This document shows positions 1 through 8,770 of a stretch of DNA of 53,229 bases, piece by piece (position 1 is the first letter of the stretch; every line of letters begins with the position of its first letter). The DNA is from an uncultured bacterium (GTDB lineage: Bacteria; Bacteroidota; Bacteroidia; Sphingobacteriales; Sphingobacteriaceae): assembly GCA_903828245.1 (NCBI GenBank), contig CAIKLP010000028.1, positions 1-53,229 on the forward strand, in the 5' to 3' direction. The position numbers and the translations under genes are program-made. Under the pieces are notes generated by a model. That model ran no database searches. It was given only the letters and a program-made list of their open reading frames with translations, and had not been told where the DNA came from.

Positions 1-9
1 TTATCAAAA

Positions 10-1230
10 TTAATTTATAATTTTATTATTGTTAAAAATATTAAAAATTTCAGCACCTAATTTAATAAGTAATTTTTTGTTTTTATCAATCAGCTCTTGC
101 TTTGTGTATTTTTTTATTGGTTTTTCTAGAGCTATTATCATTTTCTCTGCCAAATCTTCTGAAGAACCTGTTTTAAAAAAAGTAACAGTCTCATCATTTA
201 TTTCTTTGTTTACTGGAATGTCAGAGACTATAGATGGTATTCCATAAGCCACGGATTCATAGACCGCACCACCACCAGGTCCGCCTTCAAATAAAGTAGG
301 CTGTATTATTCCTATACAATTTTTTAGAATTTGAAGCTGGTCTAGCTTTGGAATATAGCCAAGGATTAAAATATTGTTCTCTAGATTTAAGTCTAAAATT
401 AAATTTTGTAATGAATCAAAATAATCTGGGAAACGATTATCCTGAGTTTGGCCTGTGCAAACTAAACAAATATCTTTATTTTCTAATTTGTCTAAAAAAA
501 TTCTAAATGCTTTAAAAGCCGTAACATGATCTTTGTGTTTCCAAAATTGATTGGAAATCATAAAATATCTTTTCGGTAGGTTATACTTATCTATATTATT
601 TTCTAATTTAAAAAAATCTAAATTTAGAACAGGGCAGAAAGGCAATGCAATTATTCTTGCTTTCGTATTTTGTCCAATAAATTTTTCAATATCATTTTTA
701 ACCGATTTTGCATTTACAATAATTGTTTTTGCTTGGTTAAGCAAAGACAAAAATTGTCTGTCTCTACTATTTATATCTTTTTCTGTGAAAAACTCAGGAT
801 AATATTTATGTTGAAAATCATAAATATAGCCCGCCCATGCTATAGGAAAATTTGATGACAAGGAATTAAAAGCAGGTAACATAAAATCAATATTATGTTT
901 TATTGCCATTTTTGCCAAATCAGCTTTTTTACCATTATAATAATAAACTTCAATTTTATCATTTATACTTTTAAAAGTATCTACAAATGATTTTTTTTTG
1001 ATACTACTTTGTAATTGGAATTTTTTTCCAAACAAATTATTTAATATTATTTTTAAACCGTTTTTTATATTTCTCTTATACCCTGATTGATTTGGAACAA
1101 ATACATAAATTTTAATTTCATTATTTCCAGTTTCATTAATGGCATTAAGTCCATTTAAAACTAGCCTTATAAAATCAATACCGCCACCCCAATTTATAAA
1201 TTGGTCAGTTAATATGCCTAAATTATACAT
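10..1230 (-). CDS. GT4-type glycosyltransferase
   Basis: This is a 406-residue glycosyltransferase that probably adds one sugar to a lipid-linked surface-polysaccharide repeat unit in the cytoplasm. It resembles GT4 (GT-B fold) enzymes: the C-terminal half has a nucleotide-sugar binding region with the motif FEGGPGGGAVYESVAYGIPS, which contains the family's conserved acidic residue ahead of the glycine-rich turn. The N-terminal half is divergent and the donor and acceptor cannot be read from sequence. The ATG overlaps the stop codon of the upstream acetyltransferase gene by one base (TAATG), so the two are translationally coupled. It is the last gene of the perosamine operon visible here, and the operon probably continues past the left edge. 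The gene is very A+T rich compared with genes right of 4.4 kb, typical of variable sugar-assembly genes. Confidence 0.85.
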   Translation of the reverse strand: MYNLGILTDQFINWGGGIDFIRLVLNGLNAINETGNNEIKIYVFVPNQSGYKRNIKNGLKIILNNLFGKKFQLQSSIKKKSFVDTFKSINDKIEVYYYNGKKADLAKMAIKHNIDFMLPAFNSLSSNFPIAWAGYIYDFQHKYYPEFFTEKDINSRDRQFLSLLNQAKTIIVNAKSVKNDIEKFIGQNTKARIIALPFCPVLNLDFFKLENNIDKYNLPKRYFMISNQFWKHKDHVTAFKAFRIFLDKLENKDICLVCTGQTQDNRFPDYFDSLQNLILDLNLENNILILGYIPKLDQLQILKNCIGIIQPTLFEGGPGGGAVYESVAYGIPSIVSDIPVNKEINDETVTFFKTGSSEDLAEKMIIALEKPIKKYTKQELIDKNKKLLIKLGAEIFNIFNNNKIIN

Positions 1231-1877
1231 TATTTAATCTTTTTAACAGGCATGCCAACATAAGTTCCGGACTCTTCGATGGTCTTGTTAACAAGCGCAC
1301 TAGCGCCGATTATTGAATTTGCGGTTATTTCAACATTTTCAAGTATTGCAGCACCAGTACCAATAAATACATTTGAGGAAATTTTCACATTACCAGATAT
1401 TTGGACGCCAGGCGATATTGTTGAAAAATTACCAATTTCACATTCATGTCCAACAGTAGTGTTTATATTTAGGTGCACAAAATCTCCGATTTCTATTTCT
1501 GTAGTAATTAAATTTCCAGGACAAATAATAGAACCTTTACCTACTTTAACTGTGCGCTTATCATAGATTACCGTAGGATGTATAATTACTGGAAATAAAG
1601 TAGTTTCATAATTAATCTTATTATATATCCTTTCCTTTAAAGCAGGATGTCCAACAGCAATAACACAATTATGCATTTCACTTTTATGAAATGCATTAAA
1701 ATATTGGTTTTCAGAGATAATCTGGATTCCATTAATGCTATTTCCTTCATGATATTCAGAGTCATGTACCACAAAAGCATGAATGTCCAGATAAGTTTGC
1801 GGATTATTATTAGACTCGAAAATATAAAATTCAACTTCTTTTGCAAAACCAGAAGCGCCGAAAATAAAGGTTTTCAT
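1230..1877 (-). CDS. NeuD/PerB-like sugar O/N-acetyltransferase
   Basis: This 215-residue protein has the NeuD/PglD/PerB architecture. It starts with a small Rossmann-like domain (MKTFIFGASGFAKEVEFYI, residues 1-19) that binds the nucleotide sugar. A left-handed beta-helix of hexapeptide repeats follows from about residue 100, including the VGHECEIGNFSTISPG stretch whose His is the usual catalytic base position. Such enzymes use acetyl-CoA to N-acetylate 4-amino-4,6-dideoxy sugar nucleotides, or to O-acetylate sialic acid (NeuD). Directly upstream is a gene that looks like a genuine GDP-perosamine synthase, so the likeliest product is GDP-N-acetylperosamine, as with PerB/WbdR. A PglD-like role with UDP-linked substrate is the main alternative, but no PglF-type dehydratase is visible. 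The product assignment is inferred from context. Confidence 0.8.
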   Translation of the reverse strand: MKTFIFGASGFAKEVEFYIFESNNNPQTYLDIHAFVVHDSEYHEGNSINGIQIISENQYFNAFHKSEMHNCVIAVGHPALKERIYNKINYETTLFPVIIHPTVIYDKRTVKVGKGSIICPGNLITTEIEIGDFVHLNINTTVGHECEIGNFSTISPGVQISGNVKISSNVFIGTGAAILENVEITANSIIGASALVNKTIEESGTYVGMPVKKIK

Positions 1878-1916
1878 TTAGATTCAATCAATAATGAGTA
1901 ATTAGATTATGGTATA

Positions 1917-3023
1917 CTAATAATTATTTAGTTGCAAAAAAATATTAATTTCTTTACAAATAAACTCAATTTCTTCCTGTTTCAGCCCTGGGTAACTAGG
2001 CAGATTAAGACCTCTCCAACCAATATCTTCGGCAGTTGGATGGCGTTGATATTGCGCCGAGTACATTGGCATCGTGTGTACCGGGTAAAATAAAGGTCGA
2101 GTTTCTATGCCCTGATTTTCTAGGTGTGTTCTTAATGCATCTCTTTCTTTTGCATTGCTTGTTAGTATAGAGCACATCCAATACGAATGATACACGTTGT
2201 TTCCTACTTGATTGTGAAATACAACTGGAGTATTAGCTAACAATGATCTATAAGTATCAGCTACCCTTTCCTTTTCTTTGAGTACTTGCTCAATGTTTTC
2301 TAATTGCGCTAAACCAATTGCAGCACATATGTTTGTCATTCTGTAGTTGTAACCAACAACATCATGCCAATATTGCCTATGCTTGGCTAGTCCTTGTCCT
2401 TTAAAGTGTACCGAACGGTCATGTAATGTCTCATCATTTGTTACAACCATTCCACCTTCTCCTGTAGTTATTGTTTTATTTCCAAAAAAACTAAATGTAG
2501 AGATATCTCCAAATGTACCTACATGCTTACCATTGTATAGTGATCCAATAGCTTCAGCACAATCTTCAATTAGAAAAATATTATGCTTTTTACATATTTC
2601 AACTAAGGGATCCATATCACAAGGATGACCATACAAATGAACGGCCATTACTGCTTTAGTTTTAGTGGTTATCTTTTTTAGGACATCATCTGGATTAATT
2701 TGCCAACTTTCAGACAAAGAATCTACAAATACAGGAGTAGCCCCAGTATAAGCTATTGCATTAACAGATGCAATGTAAGTAAGTGTAGGAACTATTACCT
2801 CATCTCCTTCGCCAATACCAAGTGCCAATAAGGCTAAATGTATTGCAACTGTTCCATTTGAAACAGTTGTGGCATGTTTTACATCAATGTAGTTGGCAAA
2901 AGCAGTTTCAAATTGATTGACAAATTTTCCTTTAGAAGATATCCAAGTTGAATCGATACATTCATTGACATACTTTTTTTCATTACCATTTAATGAAGGT
3001 TGATAAACTGGTATTTTATACAT
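1917..3023 (-). CDS. per: GDP-perosamine synthase (DegT/DnrJ/EryC1/StrS aminotransferase)
   Basis: This 368-residue PLP-dependent sugar aminotransferase converts GDP-4-keto-6-deoxy-D-mannose to GDP-D-perosamine with glutamate as amino donor. The sequence follows the Escherichia coli O157 Per (RfbE) pattern, as I remember it, along its whole length. Landmarks are IPVYQPSLNGNEKKYVNEC at the N terminus, VSNGTVAIHLALLALGIGEG, the EDCAEA motif near residues 153-158, and the Schiff-base Lys183 in FSFFGNKTITTGEGG. The length is normal for the family. The gene lies between the wzx gene (17 nt upstream) and the NeuD-like acetyltransferase gene. The GDP-mannose 4,6-dehydratase that makes its substrate is encoded at 12769-13905. 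No fcl gene, which would divert that intermediate to GDP-fucose, is visible. The substrate call rests on recalled similarity and has not been tested. Confidence 0.88.
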   Translation of the reverse strand: MYKIPVYQPSLNGNEKKYVNECIDSTWISSKGKFVNQFETAFANYIDVKHATTVSNGTVAIHLALLALGIGEGDEVIVPTLTYIASVNAIAYTGATPVFVDSLSESWQINPDDVLKKITTKTKAVMAVHLYGHPCDMDPLVEICKKHNIFLIEDCAEAIGSLYNGKHVGTFGDISTFSFFGNKTITTGEGGMVVTNDETLHDRSVHFKGQGLAKHRQYWHDVVGYNYRMTNICAAIGLAQLENIEQVLKEKERVADTYRSLLANTPVVFHNQVGNNVYHSYWMCSILTSNAKERDALRTHLENQGIETRPLFYPVHTMPMYSAQYQRHPTAEDIGWRGLNLPSYPGLKQEEIEFICKEINIFLQLNNY

Positions 3024-3039
3024 GATAAAAAAATTTAAG

Positions 3040-4389
3040 TTATTTATTCCAAATTCCTACTGCCTTATTATTTATAATTTTTTTATATTGAATATAACCT
3101 AGAAAAGCTCCTAAACTTAAACTCAGGGCATTTGCCAATGGTATTGCAGTTATATCTAGATGAATTATTTTTATAAAAAATATTGATAGTAAAATATTGA
3201 TTAAAGCAACTAAGGGAGCAAAAATTACCTGTAAACGTATTTTACCAACTCCGTTCAAAAAGTTAGAAAATATTGAGCTCCAATTCATTATCGCTATATA
3301 TAAACACAAACAAGCCGAGAGACTGATAGAAATGTTTATCTCGTCACCCACCCACATTTTAAAAAATATAGAAGACACAAATATCATAAATAATGAAATT
3401 AATAAACTAAATAGAAAAATCTTAACTAATTTCTGAATTGATTTTTTAATCCAAGATATTTCTTTTTTGAAATATGCTTCATTAAAAGCGGTCCAATATG
3501 GTGTCAAAATAATTGAAAAAATAACTGCCAAAATGCTGTAGTACTTGTAAGCGACATTGAAATTAGTTACCTCTTTTGGCTCAAAAAAATGAGAAATCAA
3601 AATATTATCTGTTTGAAAAATTACCACAACAACAATTTGTAGAATAAAAAACTGCCATCCCAAACTCAAAATTCCTTTAGAACTACTAAAATTTACTTTT
3701 TCAAGTGAAGGCTTGACGCTTTTAAATCTTGTATTAAATAAAATAAAACTAGCGATAAAACTTATTATCAAAGGAATTAAAGAAAGACAAATTGCTAACA
3801 AAACTAAATTAGCCACAGTTGTTTTTGTCAATATCCAAACAGACATAGTAATTCCTAAGTTACTCAAAAAAAGCAAGAATGAACTGACTGCAACCATTTG
3901 AAATGCTGCTGCAACTACATTGATGATATCTGCAACAAATTTTAATAAAAATAAAATAGCAACAATGCTTACCGTATCACGCAATTTATTTTCATGTATA
4001 AAAGGAGCATTAAAAACAAATTGCCAATTTACGAGCTGATAAAATAAAAGATAAATGCAAACTAAACCAATTGCTATTAAGCCTATTATTACGTAGGATG
4101 TACTTACATAAATCTTGGCCTGTGAATAGTTATTTGCAGCTAAGCTTTCTGATAGTTTGTTTTTTAGGCCATTTGCAATTCCAATATCCAGCATAGCAAT
4201 CCAGCCAACTAAAGAGGATAAAGTTAACCATACACCATATATATCCGGTTTTATATAATTTATTGTTAAAGGCACTAAAATGAAAGATAATAATATACTT
4301 CCTCCTCTAAAAAATAAAGATAGTAATGTATTTAGATTGACTTTTTGAGTTCTATTGATATTATATTTTTGAAAAATATTTTTTATCAT
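3040..4389 (-). CDS. wzx: Wzx-type polysaccharide flippase
   Basis: This 449-residue integral inner-membrane protein belongs to the polysaccharide-specific transporter (MOP/PST) superfamily. It shows about 12 to 14 hydrophobic segments separated by short basic loops. The N terminus has the family look (LLSLFFRGGSILLSFILVPLTINYI, seen here as hydrophobic stretches around residues 22-47), followed by DIYGVWLTLSSLVGWIAMLD. Wzx flips undecaprenyl-linked repeat units across the inner membrane for polymerisation or ligation. The neighbours are a Wzz-like protein (upstream on the minus strand) and sugar-biosynthesis genes, which fits a Wzy-dependent pathway, although no Wzy polymerase is visible. 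The gene is strongly A+T rich. Its substrate would be whatever repeat unit contains perosamine. Confidence 0.85.
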   Translation of the reverse strand: MIKNIFQKYNINRTQKVNLNTLLSLFFRGGSILLSFILVPLTINYIKPDIYGVWLTLSSLVGWIAMLDIGIANGLKNKLSESLAANNYSQAKIYVSTSYVIIGLIAIGLVCIYLLFYQLVNWQFVFNAPFIHENKLRDTVSIVAILFLLKFVADIINVVAAAFQMVAVSSFLLFLSNLGITMSVWILTKTTVANLVLLAICLSLIPLIISFIASFILFNTRFKSVKPSLEKVNFSSSKGILSLGWQFFILQIVVVVIFQTDNILISHFFEPKEVTNFNVAYKYYSILAVIFSIILTPYWTAFNEAYFKKEISWIKKSIQKLVKIFLFSLLISLFMIFVSSIFFKMWVGDEINISISLSACLCLYIAIMNWSSIFSNFLNGVGKIRLQVIFAPLVALINILLSIFFIKIIHLDITAIPLANALSLSLGAFLGYIQYKKIINNKAVGIWNK

Positions 4390-4432
4390 TTATAATCTAA
4401 TTATTAAAAAAATAATTTAGCAAAATCTAAAT

Positions 4433-5494
4433 TTATTTTATGACATTTATCCAAACCTTCTTCCCACACAATCCCAACAAGCTTAAAAATCCAAAAAACA
4501 TACCACCCATCACCATCGCTTTTAACTTACCTAACCTTGCTTTGGGTAATGGCAAAATAGGTTGGTCGATAATTTGAACCAAAGGCTCTTCGCGCATCAA
4601 TGTTAATTTAGCGAATTCTAAATTCTTGACAAGCTCTCCATATAATGTACCGAGCATTTGCACGCGCATTTCTTGTTTTAGTTTAGGTACGGCGGCTTGT
4701 TGGCGAATGAGGCCCATGTTTTGATCTCCAAATTGCGCGCGGCCATATAATGCGGCATTTAATTCACCCTGCACCGAATCGGCTCTGTTTTGTAAGAGCA
4801 TGACATTGCCTCTAGATTTTTTAGTTTTGGTTTCGATGTAAAAATCGCTTACCGTTTCAATGAGTTTTTCGGAGAAAATTTTAGCAAAAATTTCGTCGGT
4901 ACTGGCCACACTGATGTTAATGATGCTCAGTTTTTTATCTTGCTGGGCAATGGTTACATTATTTTTAATAAGCCCAGAAGAAATTATTCCCAATACCGAA
5001 TCTTGTTGCAAAGTAAATTTTGTTCTGTCTGCGTTTGTAAATTTTAAACCAACCAAGTTTATTTTTTTCGCCCAAGCTTTATCTAATTTATTGAACCTTA
5101 TATAGCGATTAATGAGTAAATCGGATTTGCCGTTAATGCTAACGGTACTCAATAAAGTTTTTTCTATTAAAAAGCGCGACTTAAGAAACTCAATCATATT
5201 ACCACCCGAAAAAACGCCTCCACCACTTGCTCCAGTAATTCCTCCTAGACCAAACTGTGCAGCTACAGATGCTAAACCATTTGTGCTTGATCCCTTCTCC
5301 TCTAAAGCAAAAGAGAGTTTAGCGGTGTAAATAGTTTTCTTTGTAAAAGAATAACCCAATCCCAGTAGGCCCCCTATAACCCCCGCCAAAAGAATTGTTT
5401 TCCATTTCGATTTAAAATAGGCAAACCACTCTCCTGCTTTTTGAATTAATTCCTTTAAAGAAATTTCGTCGTTTTGTATGTCTGGTGTTTGCAT
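4433..5494 (-). CDS. Wzz-domain chain-length determinant / co-polymerase
   Basis: This 353-residue inner-membrane protein has the Wzz/PCP topology. There is one transmembrane helix near residues 37-53 (TILLAGVIGGLLGLGYSF), a long periplasmic mostly helical region, and a second helix near the C terminus (around 325-345) preceded by a Pro-rich PILPLPKARLGKL stretch typical of Wzz proteins. It should set polymer length and contact the outer-membrane export channel encoded just upstream (2-nt gap to the wza-like stop). It ends right after the second helix. No fused BY-kinase domain or tyrosine-rich tail is present, so it resembles PCP1 or a kinase-less PCP2 protein. The base composition of this gene resembles the core genes to its right rather than the A+T-rich genes to its left. 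Confidence 0.85.
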   Translation of the reverse strand: MQTPDIQNDEISLKELIQKAGEWFAYFKSKWKTILLAGVIGGLLGLGYSFTKKTIYTAKLSFALEEKGSSTNGLASVAAQFGLGGITGASGGGVFSGGNMIEFLKSRFLIEKTLLSTVSINGKSDLLINRYIRFNKLDKAWAKKINLVGLKFTNADRTKFTLQQDSVLGIISSGLIKNNVTIAQQDKKLSIINISVASTDEIFAKIFSEKLIETVSDFYIETKTKKSRGNVMLLQNRADSVQGELNAALYGRAQFGDQNMGLIRQQAAVPKLKQEMRVQMLGTLYGELVKNLEFAKLTLMREEPLVQIIDQPILPLPKARLGKLKAMVMGGMFFGFLSLLGLCGKKVWINVIK

Positions 5495-5496
5495 GC

Positions 5497-7962
5497 TTAT
5501 TTTAATTGTTTTATTAAGATATAGATTGTAGCTATGCTCACTATTTTGGTGGTAAGACTTTCAAAGAACTTATTGGCATTGAAAGGTTCTTCTGCTTTTT
5601 TCTTATCTGCCTTTACTTTTGGTGGTTTGGCCACAACATAAATAACCGAGCCTTTGCTAATGCGTGGGTAGATAGGATAAAATAAGATGCGTTGGGTTCT
5701 ATTAATTTTGGCATTGGGTTGTATCACATAAGTTTTGCGGCGCCATGCATTATCCGAAAAGCCCGAACCATAATTTCGAATATAATAACCAGCGCGTCGG
5801 CCAGCTAAATAAGGTGCATTCACTTGCGCCACCTCTTTGATATCTGTATAATTTAAAGCATTGCCTTTGATGCTCACCAAATCTGGAACCGTTGGTATGT
5901 GCAAGGAATCGCCATCTTTCAATAAATAATTATTGCGGTTCCAGCTAAATTTAATGGCTTTTTGTAATTTAATAACAATGTAATTGCCAGGTAAAGATGG
6001 GCGGTAAAAAGTAGCCGCTTCTGGAAAGGCGTAATGGGTAATGCCACCTGCGCGTTTAACCACATTGGCAATTTTTTCGTCTTTTTGCATTAAGGGATAT
6101 TTGCCTGGGTATAATACTTCGCCGGTAATTTCGATGATACCAAAATTAGTAAACTCTGGTATGTTGCGAATAAATATTTGATCGAAGGGTTGCAAATTAA
6201 TTTTGGCATTGGCCTCGGTCAAGTAATTTTCTTTGGTATCAAAACGAATGGTATCGACCAATACTTTTATTTCTTCGCCCATTTTATAGTTTGGCGAAAA
6301 ATAAGATAAGCGCGATAATTCAATTCGGCTATTACTTGCCGATAAGGTTAAGCCCCCTGCATTTTTTATCGCATCGCCTAAGGTGATGCCTTTGGTATAG
6401 GCTTGCGCACCGGCTTTACGAACAGCGCCAAAAACTTCGATATTGGTATTGTCTAAATAATCTATTTTATTATAAATGACTAATTCGTCTAAGGGTTGCA
6501 ATAGCATATTGGCAATTGCATTACCAGCAAGGGCCTCTTTTAAATTTACTTTAATAAAGGCCTTGCTTAAATCGGCTTGCGTACGTATAACATATGCCCA
6601 ATCGCTTTGGCTCGTATTTTTTAAACCACCTGCAATTTGCACTAAAGATTGTATGGTACTGGCTTTATTAAAATTATATTCACCCGGAAAATTAATAGCC
6701 CCTTGTATAGCCACTTTATTCAACACTTCGTTTACACTGCTGCGCACCAAAATTTCGTCGCCATTTTTTAAGGTAAAATCTTTATTGATTTTTTGAAGCG
6801 AATCAAAATTAACATCTATTAATTTAATTTCTTTGTTTTCGATGCGGCGCACTTGCAAGGCATTGGCATAAGCATTGGCCGTAAATCCACCGGCATAAGT
6901 AATTACATCGGCTAAGTTTTCGTTTGCTAATAATTCAAAACTCGCATTGCGTTTTACTGCACCGCTCAATTGTACTATTTTTTGCGAACTACCAACTATA
7001 ATATAATCGTTTTCTTCTAAGAAAAAATCTTGCCCTGCATTGGCATCATTTAAAAAAGCATACACATCTAGGCTTTTAAGCAACTTACCATTTCTTTTAA
7101 TTTGAATATTACGCAAGGTTCCAATATTAGATGGACCACCGGCAAGTATCAAAGCATTGAATGCCGAATTAATAGCCGGGAAATTATAAGAGCCTGGTTT
7201 CAATACTTCGCCAACAATGTTTACGGTAATATTACGCGCATACACTAATGCAATTTCTACTTTGTTATTGCTTAAGTCGAAGTACTGACCCATTTTTGAA
7301 CGGATCAAAGATTTTGCTTTATCGAAGGCTAAACCCTTTATAAATATAGGGCCCATGTTATTAGGATTAATGGCACCGCGCGCATCTACTTTTAATACTT
7401 CGTTATAATAAGAATATCCAAAAACCGAAACACCAAATTCGTCGCCTATACCAATGATATAATTGCTTGGTGCTTTGGCATCGGTAGAACGGTTAAATAT
7501 TTTGATATCGCCTTCGCGGAAATAACTTTGACCGTAAACAACAGCTGCAGGTAATGCATCGGCTGTTTTAATTTCGTTCAAGGCTTTTCCTGTTAATACT
7601 ATTTCTTTATTGCCTTTAACTTCGTTGGCTTGAATAATATTGTCTTGTGCATTGTCAGTCGCTGCAGTTGCAGGTGTAGCTTTTTGCAACTTCGCTACCC
7701 TCGCATTAAATTTATCTACCTCGTTGGGGTTCAATCCTTTTTTAATAGCCATTTGTGCAGATTGCTCAACCGACAAACCAGCCGCTTGGCCTTGCTTTAA
7801 AATGTCCAAAATTTGGGCATCGGTCATTTCATCTACTTTAACAGTACCCAAATTGTTTGGATCCATGCCAGCCGGAACTTGTGCATAGCCATTTTGCATA
7901 GCTAAAAAACATACCATTACGCTTGCAATAAAAAATTTCAAGATGTTGCTTTTTGTATTCAT
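5497..7962 (-). CDS. Wza-like polysaccharide export protein with multiple SLBB domains
   Basis: This 821-residue exported protein probably forms the outer-membrane or periplasmic channel for the polysaccharide. It has an N-terminal signal peptide (hydrophobic residues 9-27 ending NGYAQ). A region near residues 33-95 is rich in Ala, Gln and Lys and repeats helix-like MTDAQILDILKQGQAAG segments. A Poly_export domain begins around residue 168 (YIIGIGDEFGVSVFG). About five to six SLBB repeats follow, recognisable from recurring motifs such as IVGEVLKPGSYNFP, LSGAVKRNASFEL, IQGAINFPGEYNF and ITGEVLYPGKYPL. The C terminus has a hydrophobic helix (ATIYILIKQLK). It is larger than E. coli Wza (about 380 residues), as is usual for Bacteroidota SLBB exporters. 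It is the first gene of a minus-strand operon with its own promoter. Confidence 0.88.
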   Translation of the reverse strand: MNTKSNILKFFIASVMVCFLAMQNGYAQVPAGMDPNNLGTVKVDEMTDAQILDILKQGQAAGLSVEQSAQMAIKKGLNPNEVDKFNARVAKLQKATPATAATDNAQDNIIQANEVKGNKEIVLTGKALNEIKTADALPAAVVYGQSYFREGDIKIFNRSTDAKAPSNYIIGIGDEFGVSVFGYSYYNEVLKVDARGAINPNNMGPIFIKGLAFDKAKSLIRSKMGQYFDLSNNKVEIALVYARNITVNIVGEVLKPGSYNFPAINSAFNALILAGGPSNIGTLRNIQIKRNGKLLKSLDVYAFLNDANAGQDFFLEENDYIIVGSSQKIVQLSGAVKRNASFELLANENLADVITYAGGFTANAYANALQVRRIENKEIKLIDVNFDSLQKINKDFTLKNGDEILVRSSVNEVLNKVAIQGAINFPGEYNFNKASTIQSLVQIAGGLKNTSQSDWAYVIRTQADLSKAFIKVNLKEALAGNAIANMLLQPLDELVIYNKIDYLDNTNIEVFGAVRKAGAQAYTKGITLGDAIKNAGGLTLSASNSRIELSRLSYFSPNYKMGEEIKVLVDTIRFDTKENYLTEANAKINLQPFDQIFIRNIPEFTNFGIIEITGEVLYPGKYPLMQKDEKIANVVKRAGGITHYAFPEAATFYRPSLPGNYIVIKLQKAIKFSWNRNNYLLKDGDSLHIPTVPDLVSIKGNALNYTDIKEVAQVNAPYLAGRRAGYYIRNYGSGFSDNAWRRKTYVIQPNAKINRTQRILFYPIYPRISKGSVIYVVAKPPKVKADKKKAEEPFNANKFFESLTTKIVSIATIYILIKQLK

Positions 7963-7984
7963 TTTAATTTTTGTTGGATGCCCG

Positions 7985-8012
7985 CAAATTTAAGTAAATA
8001 AAGGCGGAGCAA
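7985..8012 (-). promoter_or_regulatory. Predicted promoter of the polysaccharide export operon
   Basis: On the minus strand TAAATTTG (7985-7992) matches the Bacteroidota -7 consensus TAnnTTTG exactly. A TTG (8010-8012) lies 17 nt upstream, slightly closer than the usual 19 nt. The start site would fall about 16 nt before the ATG at 7962. No terminator hairpin is seen between here and the left window edge, so one long transcript is likely. Confidence 0.5.
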
Positions 8013-8029
8013 GAAATTTGGGGTTAATT

Positions 8030-8563
8030 TTAAGCTTCGCCAAATAAATGCAAATGCGCATTGGCTAATAAATTGGCTTTTTGAATTTGAAATTCGAAAC
8101 TACTGTATAAATGATAAGTGATTTTCTTTTGAATAAGGCCCTCTGCTTTTATAATCAATTGCTGTAAATAACTTTCGTTTAAATCGCCTATCAGCATTAT
8201 TTCTATATTATGTGCATCTATTCCTCGAGCCAAGGCACCCGTTAAATAAGCAGATTGTAGCTCTCCCAATTGGTTTAAGACTTGATCGATCACCTGGTCT
8301 ATGCCGGTATGTTTTAGCAATAAGCTGTGTAATTCTTTGTAAATAGGATTAGCCGAATTGGCTTGGTAAACCTTTTTATTACTTACCGAATGAGAAACGA
8401 GCAAGCCGGCTTCTTCCAATTTATTTAATTCGAGGCGGATGCCATTGCTACTATCGGCAAATTCGGCTTCCAGTTTTTTCAAATAACTGCTGTTCTGAAT
8501 GTTCAAAAAGAACTTCAACAATAGTTTAATGCGGGTTTTAGATGTAATGAGTGTTTGTAGCAC
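8030..8563 (-). CDS. Winged-helix regulator with degenerate nucleotidyltransferase-like domain
   Basis: This 177-residue protein combines an N-terminal winged helix with a small C-terminal domain. Residues 5-60 form the winged helix (ITSKTRIKLLLKFFLN, then the recognition region SSNGIRLELNKLEEAGLL). Residues 100-175 resemble the minimal nucleotidyltransferase fold. In that fold the canonical GS...ARG...SDIDL motif reads GALARGIDAHNIEIML (residues 109-124), so the metal-binding Asp-x-Asp has become Asn-x-Glu and activity is doubtful. Such proteins often stand ahead of polysaccharide clusters in Bacteroidota, which suggests a transcriptional regulator of the export operon starting at 7962, but this is inference. 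The start is a GTG at 8561-8563. It is preceded by the purine-rich GAGGAGG and no in-frame ATG would keep the winged helix intact. Confidence 0.72.
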   Translation of the reverse strand: MLQTLITSKTRIKLLLKFFLNIQNSSYLKKLEAEFADSSNGIRLELNKLEEAGLLVSHSVSNKKVYQANSANPIYKELHSLLLKHTGIDQVIDQVLNQLGELQSAYLTGALARGIDAHNIEIMLIGDLNESYLQQLIIKAEGLIQKKITYHLYSSFEFQIQKANLLANAHLHLFGEA

Positions 8564-8677
8564 GGTGATGGCTTCGCCTCCTCAGTCACATAGAAAGAGT
8601 AGGTTATTTGAATTGTCGGGTAAATTTATTACTCTTTTTTGATTATTCCTATATCAAATAAGCTAAAAACGGAGATT

Positions 8678-8706
8678 TTGCGATTCAATTATATCTTTTA
8701 CCTTTA
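8678..8706 (+). promoter_or_regulatory. Predicted promoter of the wbpB-wbpE pair
   Basis: TTG (8678-8680), 18 nt, then TACCTTTA (8699-8706) is one base away from the Bacteroidota -7 consensus TAnnTTTG. The start site would lie near 8713, giving a leader of about 58 nt before the ATG at 8771. This position also argues against the upstream in-frame TTG at 8639 as the translation start. Confidence 0.42.
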
Positions 8707-8770
8707 TGATTGCGTTAAAGCAGGGCTTATCAAGCTTATTAATTTTAGGTTAAATGATTGTGTTTTAAAG

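Noticed and set aside
4433-5494. BY-kinase domain or tyrosine-rich tail in the Wzz-like protein
   Set aside because: The protein ends directly after the second transmembrane helix; no Walker motifs are present.
8594-8637. AAAGAGTA...TACTCTTT inverted repeat near 8.6 kb
   Set aside because: An 8-bp stem with a 28-nt loop has little stability and no plus-strand gene ends there; not listed as a terminator.
8639-8770. N-terminal extension of the WbpB-like gene from an in-frame TTG
   Set aside because: The 44 extra residues have no relation to the Gfo/Idh family and would overlap a promoter-like site; ATG 8771 puts the GxGxxG motif where it belongs.
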